Shown: positions 1-6,586, counted from the first letter of the stretch. The stretch is 7,641 bases of DNA from Acidobacteriaceae bacterium (GCA_009781125.1 WQYS01000105.1:1-7641); one strand, 5' to 3'. Made by a program: numbers and translations. Notes: generated from the sequence alone by a model not told the origin.

Positions 1-1
1 G

Positions 2-157
2 ACCGGCGCTCAGGAGTATGTTTTCAACGCGGCAGGGCAGCGGGTTTCGGTGTGGGACGGCTCGACCGGCGCGCAGCTACAGGGGCAGTACTACTGGGGC
101 GGGACTCCGGTGGCGTACTACGACACGAGCAGCCTGCACTTCCAGCATCAGGACTGG
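2..157 (+). pseudogene. RHS/YD-repeat protein fragment, cut off at both ends
   Basis: Frame 2 reads from the window edge as TGAQEYVFNAAGQRVSVWDG, then ...YYWGGTPVAYYD... and ...HFQHQDW. This is the style of the C-terminal part of RHS/YD-repeat proteins: a YD-type repeat followed by the FQHQDW core segment, which in acidobacterial members normally continues as LGTER-like sequence. RHS proteins are large secreted or surface shells that often carry a toxin tip. Here the similarity stops at the Trp codon 155-157. The frame stays open to a stop at 677-679, but the added ~170 residues are arginine-rich and are simply the antisense of the neighbouring NHL gene, so they are not a real RHS tip. The 5' part lies outside the window. 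I call it a broken gene remnant; a chimeric assembly join would look identical. RHS identity is recognised from memory of the family, not from a search. Confidence 0.72.
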
Positions 158-2089
158 CGGCAACTGGCTGTCATAAAGCGACCATGTATACGTTGCGCTC
201 GGATACGCCTCATCCGTCGCTGTCAACTGTTGCGACCATGGAGTTCCATTCGCAACCGTCCAGCCGTCTACGTCCGGCGTAATCACAGGCGTCGGCAAAA
301 TCCCCATACCGCTCAGCGAGATGAACTGGGCTCCATTCGGGGCATTACCGGTCAGGATGGCGTTATCGCTAAGCAAGCCCGTCGTCGTCGGAGCAAAGTC
401 GATCGCCACGTCGCAAGTCGCGCCAGGAGCCAGCGTCGACGCCGTTTCTCCGGCAGTTGCCTGCGGACATGTGCTACTGCTGTCCCATGCGAAGTACTCG
501 GGAACGAACGGATTCGTTCCAGAACCCGGGACGGAGATGGTCCAATCACTGGTACCGATATTCTCCAACCCTACATAGGACGGCACGCTGTTGCTTTGGC
601 TGGTCGAACCAATCAGCGTGTCCGGAAATGTCAGCTCAGCCGATGTGGCGCGCGCGATCTCTTTTATCGATTGGGCTAGTGACACGCCCGAACTGTTGTT
701 ATAGCCGCCAGTAAAATAGATGTTCCCGCTGCTATCCAACGCAAGGCCAGCAGGGGTCGCCAAAGGCGTATTAAACACTATATTTACACATCCGGTATTG
801 TTTGCATTGATACAACTGACCGGTATCTCCTCCACCCCATTGCTGCCGCTAAAGTAGACGCTCCCACTGGCATCCACTGCGATATCGTTGCCGTATACTG
901 TACCTAGCAGCTTTACACAAGTTGAGTCATTAGCGCCGTTGATACAATCAGCCGGTATCTCTTTCACCATACCGGTATCCACCGTGCTGGTATGATCGGC
1001 GACATAGACGTTTCCATATCCGTCTACTGCTATGCCGTAGGGAATGGTAAATCCGCCGCCTAGTGTTTTTACGCAGCTAAGGTCATTTGTGCCATTGATA
1101 CAATCGATCGGTACCTCGAACACCCCAAGGCGACCAGAAGGTGCCGCTCCTGTAAAATAGACGTTACCGCTGCCGTCCACAGCTACATGTACGGGGATGT
1201 TCTCACCATAACCACCAATAGGTACGACACATGCGGCGGTGTTTGCACCGTTAATACAGTTAACCGGAATCTCATGCAACCCAAGACCGTAGGGCGACCC
1301 ATTCAACGAGCCTGCAACAAAGACATTACCGGCTCCATCTACTGCTATGCCAAGGGGACGGCCCCAGGCGCCGCCCTGGTATCCACCGCCCAGCTGTTTC
1401 ATGCAAGTGATGGTCCCTACGCCGACTACTGCGCCGGTATAAACGCGGTCTGCGCTACATGAGGCTGGAATCTCGACCACCGTGCCGGTATCTGTGATGC
1501 CATTAGTATCATTTAATGAATCAATCGTATCGAGTATCGTAGCAAAGATGTTACCGGCACCATCTACTGCCAATCCATGCGTATTGCCCATTCCGCCCAA
1601 CCCATCTGCTAACAACTTCGTCGTCGTATTGCTAAACACCACCTGCGGACCGGTTCCGATACCCTGAATGTACGCCGTTGCAATAACATTACCGTCCGTG
1701 TCCGCCAGCACTACCGCGCCTTTGCGCGCTCCGGCATACAGTGGCGTGAGGGTAACATTCACCGTGCAGGTATCGCCCGTACTGTAGGTGCCTGCCGCGC
1801 AACTGCCGCCACCAGCGTCAGCGTAGTCCAGATTCGGGGCGCCCATAGTCAGAATCTGCGGAGCTCCGATAGTTCCCCCTGCAAGGAACTTAAACGTCGC
1901 TGCTTGAGGGACCGATGTCGTCCCTATCGGAACAGGGCCGAAATCCACCGTATTGTAGGCCTGCGCCGTCTGCGCCGAAGTTGATCTACTTAACACAAAT
2001 GTTAGTAACACAAGCGACGAAAACACCACAAAGTTTCTGACAAAAACGTTGCATACACAATTGAATCTCGAAAAATCTTGTGCGAACAT
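77..2089 (-). CDS. Secreted NHL-repeat protein with flanking ASH-like domains, 3'-truncated
   Basis: 670 residues from ATG 2089, chosen because GGAG lies 6 nt upstream and a signal peptide follows (hydrophobic stretch near residues 19-34, cleavage around STSA|QTA); the longer ATG at 2170 has no ribosome-binding site. Residues ~47-150 form a choice-of-anchor-D/ASH-like beta domain. Residues 171-462 hold six NHL repeats of the form G(I/L)AVDGxGNVY, predicted to build a beta-propeller. Residues ~485-597 form a second ASH-like domain, and ~600-645 start a putative-Ig domain ending TWSLYDSQLPP. All 14 mature cysteines fall into close pairs (97/108, 211/229, 278/287, 330/339, 382/391, 426/434, 541/559), which fits an exported, disulfide-stabilised protein. 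Residues 646-670 are the antisense of the RHS fragment, so the native C terminus is missing. The role is unknown; NHL propellers usually bind proteins, polymers or ligands. It may be independently transcribed, since 198 nt separate it from the upstream cluster. Confidence 0.85.
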   Translation of the reverse strand: MFAQDFSRFNCVCNVFVRNFVVFSSLVLLTFVLSRSTSAQTAQAYNTVDFGPVPIGTTSVPQAATFKFLAGGTIGAPQILTMGAPNLDYADAGGGSCAAGTYSTGDTCTVNVTLTPLYAGARKGAVVLADTDGNVIATAYIQGIGTGPQVVFSNTTTKLLADGLGGMGNTHGLAVDGAGNIFATILDTIDSLNDTNGITDTGTVVEIPASCSADRVYTGAVVGVGTITCMKQLGGGYQGGAWGRPLGIAVDGAGNVFVAGSLNGSPYGLGLHEIPVNCINGANTAACVVPIGGYGENIPVHVAVDGSGNVYFTGAAPSGRLGVFEVPIDCINGTNDLSCVKTLGGGFTIPYGIAVDGYGNVYVADHTSTVDTGMVKEIPADCINGANDSTCVKLLGTVYGNDIAVDASGSVYFSGSNGVEEIPVSCINANNTGCVNIVFNTPLATPAGLALDSSGNIYFTGGYNNSSGVSLAQSIKEIARATSAELTFPDTLIGSTSQSNSVPSYVGLENIGTSDWTISVPGSGTNPFVPEYFAWDSSSTCPQATAGETASTLAPGATCDVAIDFAPTTTGLLSDNAILTGNAPNGAQFISLSGMGILPTPVITPDVDGWTVANGTPWSQQLTATDEAYPSATYTWSLYDSQLPPVLMLEVQAARVVVRHRSPAPVVLPL
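704..1579 (-). repeat. Six degenerate NHL repeat units
   Basis: Within the NHL gene, units start with (G/A)xAVDGxGN(V/I)(Y/F) at residues 171, 246, 299, 351, 402 and 447. From the second unit on, the period is about 45-53 residues. Between units lies a conserved clasp, EIPxxCINGxNxxxCVK followed by a glycine run, visible in DNA as recurring ttgataca(a)...ccggtatctc copies (for example near 806, 940, 1096 and 1252 on the plus strand). These are diverged coding repeats, not a DNA-level array. Confidence 0.8.
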
Positions 2090-2095
2090 GTATTT

Positions 2096-2099
2096 CTCC
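2096..2099 (-). promoter_or_regulatory. Ribosome-binding site of the NHL gene
   Basis: GGAG on the minus strand, 6 nt before ATG 2089. It decides the start against the in-frame ATG at 2170, which would add 27 residues ahead of the signal peptide and has no purine-rich stretch before it. Confidence 0.7.
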
Positions 2100-2185
2100 A
2101 AGTACACAGCTGCACTGAAATGTATTGAATCGATCATTGCCCGGAAGAACAGGGAAGCACTACCATCCATAGCAGCGATCTCGGG

Positions 2186-2214
2186 ATAAAATCATCCATT
2201 ACAACTTACTCCAA
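2186..2214 (-). promoter_or_regulatory. Weak sigma-70-like promoter candidate for the NHL gene
   Basis: On the minus strand TTGGAG (2214-2209) and TTTTAT (2191-2186) are 17 nt apart, each matching four of six consensus positions. Initiation would fall near 2179, leaving a leader of about 90 nt. The rest of the 2090-2287 gap shows no gene, no strong hairpin and no T-run, so neither a terminator for the upstream cluster nor another element was found there. The match could be chance. Confidence 0.25.
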
Positions 2215-2287
2215 CGAGGTTTCATGCCTTCTTATGACAGACCTTATATCGTCATCTGCAACACGGCCTGAGACATGACTCCTGCTA

Positions 2288-2800
2288 TCAAAATGTTTCG
2301 ACCGTGATCCGTAATGTCGCCTGGAAAATAACTCCTGGCTGTATCGGCACGGTAGCATCTCTCAGGTTGACATAAATCGGCACGGAGATGGAGGTTGCAC
2401 CTGCAGGGCGCAGAACTACATTGTTGGCGATCGTAGCGCCGCAACCGTTGTTGGCCGGAGGAACGGCAGAGTTGAAAGGAACCGTCTCCCCTCCATTCAC
2501 CCGGGCTTCCACTATAGAAGCTGGAACGCCCGATGCCTCGCCTGAAGCAGGAGACAAGCCGCAGAACTGCGGAAAATCTGCATACACGGTGGCTCGTGTC
2601 GGGCAGGCATGCGCGCCAGGCACGCAACTTATGTTGATCTGTAGTATGCCCGCCGGGGAAAGCGTTCCCTGCCTCATATTAAAGCGCAGCGAGGAAGAGG
2701 TCGAAACGGTCATTGTCTGTGAATGTAACGGACGCCCTCCCCACGCCAGGGCAAAGGCGATCAGAAGCAAAACAAGCCGTCGTAGTTTTTTCATTCTCAT
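2288..2800 (-). CDS. Small secreted four-cysteine protein, likely minor or tip fimbrial subunit
   Basis: 170 residues from ATG 2800, supported by AGGA 8 nt upstream; the longer in-frame ATG at 2881 would overlap the previous gene by 77 nt and place charged sequence before the signal. Residues 1-28 are a signal peptide (MRMKKLRR, hydrophobic LVLLLIAFALAW, cleavage near LHS|Q). The mature part is Gly/Ala/Val/Thr-rich and beta-like, with four cysteines at 59, 66, 80 and 120, enough for two disulfides, and ends in the alternating strand FQATLRITVETF. Such a terminal strand and size recall spore-coat-U/Csu-type and other fimbrial subunits, but no diagnostic motif is visible. It starts only 4 nt after the stop of the outer-membrane barrel gene, so the two are almost certainly co-transcribed. 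As the last gene of a subunit-chaperone-barrel set it would be the tip or anchor subunit; that role is inferred from context. Confidence 0.8.
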   Translation of the reverse strand: MRMKKLRRLVLLLIAFALAWGGRPLHSQTMTVSTSSSLRFNMRQGTLSPAGILQINISCVPGAHACPTRATVYADFPQFCGLSPASGEASGVPASIVEARVNGGETVPFNSAVPPANNGCGATIANNVVLRPAGATSISVPIYVNLRDATVPIQPGVIFQATLRITVETF

Positions 2801-2804
2801 GGCG

Positions 2805-4712
2805 TCATTCCTGGCCGGAGGTTCCGGCGGAACTGGTATTGGATGCAGGTGTCGCAGGCGTATAAGGCGTATACGCTCCATACGTCACCGCGTCCGGCGG
2901 CGTAGTGCTGGTCGTGGAAGCAGGCGCTGGTTGTGAGTTCTTCGCCTGTCCTCCACCGATGGTTTGCAGATGCTTTTTGTAGAGTTGCGCCGCGCCATGC
3001 TTGGCACTGATCAGTTGCACAACGATCGTGATGCCAGGATCATCGCCCTGTACCGATTCCACGGTAGATGGAGCGCTCACCACCTCATAGCTCGCAACGT
3101 TTGTAGACAGAGACGGAACAACGGTAATCTGATGGCGCCTTTGCTTCTTTTCCCAAGCTTCAAAGTTCCCACTGAGGTCCGAATAGACAATAGCCTTGTC
3201 GATCATGATCGCTATCCCCTGCACGGACTCATTGTCGGGCGTGACGACATGGCCGCGAACAGCAAAGTCGCCAATGTTAATCGCCGGACGGTCCCCTGCA
3301 AAGTCTGAAGCGTAGGAGCTGTAGCCGGCGCTCCACATGTAGTAGCCAAGCCCGTAGGGATCGATGCTCTTGGAGAAGCTGGCGTTGAATCTTCGAGTTA
3401 TTTTTACCGATCCATTAAAGGAGTAGTTGGGCTGGAAGGGTCTGGCAATATTCGTGGGAATATAGGTCGTGTTGTAGTCCACCCCGGCGCTGAAACGGTT
3501 GGTAAAGTAAGAACCTCCAAAGGTTATAAAAGAGCTCTGGTTGGTATGCACGTAAGTTTCTTTTAAGTTCAGTTGCGGCCTGATTCGTTCCGTCAGAAAA
3601 ACCGTGCCCATCTTCTGATCCGGAGCCTGCCTGCTATGGGATATGCTGTAGTTCGCCCCCATCGACACGTAGCGTGTAATACCTCGGCCTACAGAGACTG
3701 ACTCTCCGTGGGACTTGTAGCCCTGATATTGGGAGTCATAGTAAGTGCCGGAAAGACTTGCTTTCAGAAGAAAGAGCGTAACTCCGCCCACATCGGTTGT
3801 ATTGATGTTCCCTAGTTGACCGGCATTCACATACCGATTGGGAAAGACGAGCATATTCTGCCGCGAGCCGTGAATTTTCAGAAATCGAAAAGGATAGTAA
3901 CTGAGTTGCGCATTTTCTTTTATCGCCTCGCCATACTGCATGTCGGGAAGGTTCAACAGCGGGGTAGAAGTTTTTGGGTAGCTGACATACTCCGCGCGCA
4001 GATCGAAGCTATGCCGTCTCAGGCGTGCGCTGACGGCTCCATAACGGTAATGCATGCCGACAAGGCCGCCGGAAGCAGCCAGCGTCACATAGTTGCGGCT
4101 ATTGTTCCGTTTGGAACTCCATTCCAGACCTTGCAGCAGGGTCGATCGCCGGGATATCAGCAGATGCGTCGTGTACTTCCAGTTGTTCTTTTCTCCAGTT
4201 ATCCCATGAAAGGCAAGCAGTCCGGCTGCCTGCCGGGGCTGGGCGCCGATAAAGAACTGGCTCTGGAGATTATCCGAAATTCCTCCTATATAGAGATGAA
4301 CGTCGGTCCTGTTATCCGGCAACACGCTATCAACGCCCAGGCCGGTAATAAAAACACTTCGTCCACCCATAAAAATATCCGTAGGCATATAGATGGTTTG
4401 GTCCGAGTCGCCCAGGCTATAGACGGTTTTCCGCACTGAATGATAGGCGATGCCTCCAAAGGCGAACTTATTGAAGACCGAGCCCCCACCAAGCGCTATG
4501 CTATAGTTTTTCGCCTGCATGGCGACCCATCCGCCGCTGGTCTGGGAGAACGTGGAAGCTCCGCCGTCTACGGTATACACGATCTGCGCGTGAGCTACGG
4601 AAACGAAAAGAAAAACAACCGTGCAGAACATCAGCGCCAATAATGACGAAAGAATATAATTCCAATTCTTTGGCGCTACACCCGTATTCCTGGCGTCGTT
4701 TTTCCTAACCAT
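2805..4712 (-). CDS. Outer-membrane beta-barrel, usher-like, with C-terminal beta-sandwich domain
   Basis: 635 residues from ATG 4712, with AGGA 6 nt upstream. Residues 1-42 form a long signal peptide (basic start, hydrophobic NYILSSLLALMFCTVVFLFV, cleavage AHA|Q). Residues ~60-475 are dense in alternating polar/aromatic strands and turns (FAFGGIAYHS, LSGTYYDSQYQGYKSHG, VSMGANYSISHS, FSAGVDYNTTYIP, MWSAGYSSYASD), typical of an outer-membrane barrel. Residues ~482-568 read FAVRGHVVTPDNESVQGI...SDLSGNF, like the carboxypeptidase-regulatory/CNA-B sandwich fold that also resembles usher C-terminal domains. Residues ~590-635 are a Pro/Ser/Thr-rich tail. Canonical ushers are about 800 residues or more, with an N-terminal periplasmic domain and a plug; neither is evident here. 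The gene lies 45 nt after the PapD-like chaperone gene and just before a putative subunit, so I infer secretion and assembly of subunits across the outer membrane. A porin or adhesin is the alternative. Confidence 0.82.
   Translation of the reverse strand: MVRKNDARNTGVAPKNWNYILSSLLALMFCTVVFLFVSVAHAQIVYTVDGGASTFSQTSGGWVAMQAKNYSIALGGGSVFNKFAFGGIAYHSVRKTVYSLGDSDQTIYMPTDIFMGGRSVFITGLGVDSVLPDNRTDVHLYIGGISDNLQSQFFIGAQPRQAAGLLAFHGITGEKNNWKYTTHLLISRRSTLLQGLEWSSKRNNSRNYVTLAASGGLVGMHYRYGAVSARLRRHSFDLRAEYVSYPKTSTPLLNLPDMQYGEAIKENAQLSYYPFRFLKIHGSRQNMLVFPNRYVNAGQLGNINTTDVGGVTLFLLKASLSGTYYDSQYQGYKSHGESVSVGRGITRYVSMGANYSISHSRQAPDQKMGTVFLTERIRPQLNLKETYVHTNQSSFITFGGSYFTNRFSAGVDYNTTYIPTNIARPFQPNYSFNGSVKITRRFNASFSKSIDPYGLGYYMWSAGYSSYASDFAGDRPAINIGDFAVRGHVVTPDNESVQGIAIMIDKAIVYSDLSGNFEAWEKKQRRHQITVVPSLSTNVASYEVVSAPSTVESVQGDDPGITIVVQLISAKHGAAQLYKKHLQTIGGGQAKNSQPAPASTTSTTPPDAVTYGAYTPYTPATPASNTSSAGTSGQE
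2809..2812 (-). promoter_or_regulatory. Ribosome-binding site of the four-cysteine subunit gene
   Basis: AGGA on the minus strand, 8 nt before ATG 2800 and 14 nt before the alternative ATG 2794. It lies inside the last codons of the preceding gene, consistent with translational coupling. Confidence 0.6.
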
Positions 4713-4718
4713 CTCTCT

Positions 4719-4722
4719 TCCT
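4719..4722 (-). promoter_or_regulatory. Ribosome-binding site of the outer-membrane barrel gene
   Basis: AGGA followed by AGAGAG and then ATG 4712, a 6-nt spacer. It lies in the 45-nt gap after the chaperone stop codon; that gap shows no hairpin, so read-through transcription is expected. Confidence 0.6.
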
Positions 4723-4757
4723 AACTTGGTTGGTAGCCACTAAGAGTTATGCGATGC

Positions 4758-5567
4758 TTATGGCTTCTGCGCTGATGCAGGCGGCGAGTGAGAGACGGTT
4801 GAACGGCCCGGAGATGCAGTAGTTGAGCCTGAGACAACGGCAGGCTCGCCTGGTTGCACGGATACAGGACTGGATAGCTTGAAACGTGGAAACTCTACAA
4901 GGATTGACGTGGGAATTTTGTCCTTCAGAACATCCACCAGGCTGAGGTCGAAGTATGTCGCCGTGGTTGTATGCGGAAATACCGGAAGAAGTCTCATCCG
5001 GAACTGGTTGTCATGAAGCTGAGGGAAACTCAAAAATGGACGCGACAGCTTACCGCCGCGATTTTCCATCGTGATCTTCAACTTATGCGTCACAGGATCG
5101 AAGACCGCCTCATGAATGGCCACTTCGCCTTGTGTGACACCTTCTTTCTGGTACATGTAAACCGGGTGGCCGAGTTGCATGCCAACATTAAGGCCGTCGC
5201 GATGTTCTGCCTGCTGAAAGGCGGCATAGATCATGAACCATGCAGGATAGGAGTCCGCCGAGGCATCAAAGAAAATATGGACACTGTCTTTGGGAGCAAT
5301 GCGTACGCCGCTCTTGGAGAACTTGACATGAATGTGCGGGCTCAACCCGGAAGGAGCAACCTGTTTATCGCCGCTGACTGCAAAATCCATTGCCTGCAAG
5401 GTCACAGACATAGGACTGAGTGAGTCGTTCGTAAGCGTAAGATCGCCTTTTCCTCCTCCTGTAAACACCGAGGACACAGGCGAAATTGTCTGGGATGCGG
5501 AAAAGACGCTCCCTCCAAAAACCAGTAGCAGAGCCGCTATCATTCCTTGAACATACTTATTCTTCAC
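4758..5567 (-). CDS. PapD-like periplasmic fimbrial chaperone
   Basis: 269 residues from GTG 5567, preferred because GAGGA stands 8 nt upstream and KNKYVQG then gives the basic head of a signal peptide (hydrophobic MIAALLLVFGG, cleavage near FSA|SQ); ATG 5612 would include the ribosome-binding site in the coding part. Residues ~27-120 look like the first PapD immunoglobulin domain: ISPVSSVFTGGGKGDLTLTN, then SPMSVTLQAMDF, then SKSGVRIAPKDSVHIFF and WFMIYAAF. Residues ~128-232 match the second domain in outline, with HKLKITMENRGGKLSRP as the central strand pair. Such chaperones bind unfolded subunits in the periplasm and deliver them to the usher. The classical Arg of strand A1 (as in a TRVI-type motif) is not apparent, and a Ser/Pro/Thr-rich tail of about 35 residues follows domain 2; both are unusual. 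The pilin-like gene lies upstream and the barrel gene downstream, which supports the role. Confidence 0.8.
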   Translation of the reverse strand: MKNKYVQGMIAALLLVFGGSVFSASQTISPVSSVFTGGGKGDLTLTNDSLSPMSVTLQAMDFAVSGDKQVAPSGLSPHIHVKFSKSGVRIAPKDSVHIFFDASADSYPAWFMIYAAFQQAEHRDGLNVGMQLGHPVYMYQKEGVTQGEVAIHEAVFDPVTHKLKITMENRGGKLSRPFLSFPQLHDNQFRMRLLPVFPHTTTATYFDLSLVDVLKDKIPTSILVEFPRFKLSSPVSVQPGEPAVVSGSTTASPGRSTVSHSPPASAQKP

Positions 5568-5575
5568 GTAACACT

Positions 5576-5580
5576 TCCTC
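5576..5580 (-). promoter_or_regulatory. Ribosome-binding site fixing a GTG start for the chaperone
   Basis: GAGGA on the minus strand, 8 nt before GTG 5567. The internal ATG at 5543 would remove the basic head of the signal peptide, so GTG is the best start. Confidence 0.62.
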
Positions 5581-5668
5581 GTCGTTGGTATCCCGCATCG
5601 AATCTGAACCACTACTGCCAGTTACTTCCCTGTTCCAGGCTCAACATCATTTCCTGCTGCTGGTAATT

Positions 5669-5699
5669 CTCTCTGCGGGAGTACCTCTCCCGCAGAGAG
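5669..5699 (-). promoter_or_regulatory. Perfect 13-bp intercistronic hairpin
   Basis: Arms 5669-5681 (CTCTCTGCGGGAG) and 5687-5699 (CTCCCGCAGAGAG) are exact reverse complements around a 5-nt loop. The hairpin lies 34 nt after the pilin-like stop codon and about 100 nt before the chaperone start. No T-run follows on the minus strand (AATTACCAGC), so it is not a textbook intrinsic terminator. It could attenuate transcription or block 3' exonucleases, favouring the subunit mRNA over the downstream genes, as known for pap-type pilus operons. The function is inferred; the structure is seen directly. Nothing else notable lies in the 5568-5733 gap. Confidence 0.75.
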
Positions 5700-5733
5700 C
5701 TTCAAGGCAAAACAAGTTACCGTCAACAAGGAA

Positions 5734-6417
5734 TTAGAGAGCGGTCGCCGTAACCCAGAGCGTGCCCTGGTAGGTAAACGCTCCAGATATAGGAGCAATC
5801 AACTGATCCGAGTCGTCGATGTAGAGGTTCATGTTATAGCTGACCGTGCCCGAAATACCGCCATCCTGGCTGCCGGTGGTGACGGGAACTTCGTACATCG
5901 GAACGCCATTGGCCAGCATGGCCGCGGTTACGTTCGCGTCGGGAACTAAGAAGTTCGTGGCGGAGCCATCAAACCTTACCTCAGAGCCACCGTCGAGCTT
6001 GCCGATGATTCTATCGGTAGTGATGACATTGCCGGAGCCATCATTGGACGTCAGGGCAGTGTCGCTAAGAAAATACGCCGTAACCGCGATATTGGTGTAG
6101 CCGGTGGCATTGGCGTTCGAGAGCACCCAGCTGGTGGTGGCGGTCAAAGGCTGGTTGCCCTGGTTGTACTTCTGCCCATTGGCGATCACAAAGCTGATCT
6201 CGTTGGGAATGATGAGCGTCAGACCTTCAACCTTGGTAGCTACCAGCGTGGTGTAACCCTGGACCGTACAATCGCTCGCAGTGCCTGCGGCCGGGGCTGC
6301 GGTGGTACACTCCTTCGACCAGGGAGTGGTTCCGCCGGTCGGCAGCAGGGGCGTCTGAGCAAAGGCTACGGTCGACAGAACAACTATGCCAATCAATGCA
6401 ATCAGTACTTTCTTCAT
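5734..6417 (-). CDS. Secreted pilin-like major subunit (putative)
   Basis: 227 residues from ATG 6417, with AGGAG 9 nt upstream. Residues 1-20 are a textbook signal peptide, MKKVLIALIGIVVLSTVAFA, cut before Gln21. The mature protein of about 207 residues has only two cysteines (37 and 50), close enough for one disulfide near the N terminus, many Thr/Gly/Asn/Ser, and strand-like alternations, ending in a beta strand, FTYQGTLWVTATAL. These traits match fimbrial or coat-type subunits in general; I recognise no named family. It is the first gene of the set, followed by the chaperone, the barrel and the four-cysteine protein, the place the main structural subunit usually holds. The hairpin directly after it fits high subunit expression. 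The role as a fibre subunit is inferred from context and composition; a stand-alone secreted beta protein cannot be ruled out. Confidence 0.8.
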   Translation of the reverse strand: MKKVLIALIGIVVLSTVAFAQTPLLPTGGTTPWSKECTTAAPAAGTASDCTVQGYTTLVATKVEGLTLIIPNEISFVIANGQKYNQGNQPLTATTSWVLSNANATGYTNIAVTAYFLSDTALTSNDGSGNVITTDRIIGKLDGGSEVRFDGSATNFLVPDANVTAAMLANGVPMYEVPVTTGSQDGGISGTVSYNMNLYIDDSDQLIAPISGAFTYQGTLWVTATAL

Positions 6418-6426
6418 AAATCAAAT

Positions 6427-6431
6427 CTCCT
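6427..6431 (-). promoter_or_regulatory. Ribosome-binding site of the pilin-like gene
   Basis: AGGAG on the minus strand with a 9-nt A/T-rich spacer to ATG 6417, the longest Shine-Dalgarno match in the cluster along with the chaperone's, in line with strong translation of a structural subunit. Confidence 0.65.
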
Positions 6432-6456
6432 GTTACTCTGTTGAGGTTAGAAGTTT

Positions 6457-6483
6457 GCGTTGCGTGAACTACGCTCGCAACGC
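6457..6483. promoter_or_regulatory. Inverted repeat in the leader of the pilin-like gene
   Basis: GCGTTGCG (6457-6464) and CGCAACGC (6476-6483) are exact reverse complements around 11 nt, ending 39 nt upstream of ATG 6417. It could be an operator or a leader hairpin. A second, shorter repeat, GCGGAA/TTCCGC with a 4-nt loop, sits at 6537-6552. No convincing -35/-10 pair was found in 6418-6605, so the cluster promoter remains unlocated. Confidence 0.4.
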
Positions 6484-6586
6484 GCTATCACTCGTCCTGG
6501 CATTGCAATCGCCAGTGCGAGTATTCCTCCCTACATGCGGAACGATTTCCGCCGCAGGAGAATACCTGAAAACCCTCCGGCACCCC

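Noticed and set aside
158..679. Open frame continuing the RHS fragment, encoding an Arg-rich extension that could look like a toxin tip
   Set aside because: It is entirely antisense to the well-supported NHL/ASH coding sequence and has no domain-like pattern.
800..1280. Recurring ttgataca...ccggtatctc copies as a CRISPR or DNA repeat array
   Set aside because: They keep reading frame, vary in sequence and encode the conserved EIPxxCINGxN clasp of the NHL repeats.
2090..2170. Upstream ATG 2170 as start of the NHL protein
   Set aside because: No ribosome-binding site and it would bury the signal peptide; ATG 2089 has GGAG at 6 nt.
2388..2936. 182-codon plus-strand open frame across the four-cysteine subunit gene and the barrel 3' end
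   Set aside because: Overlaps two supported genes antisense and has an Arg-rich nonsense-like composition.
3816..4439. 207-codon plus-strand open frame inside the barrel gene
   Set aside because: Antisense shadow: the minus-strand frame has a signal peptide, ribosome-binding site and barrel pattern, while this one has no recognisable features.
5669..5699. Hairpin as a standard Rho-independent terminator
   Set aside because: No T-run on either side; kept as an intercistronic stem-loop instead.
6490..6520. Sigma-54-like promoter (TCGCAC...TTGCA) ahead of the pilin-like gene
   Set aside because: The -24 GG is missing and the spacing is 6 rather than 5 nt.
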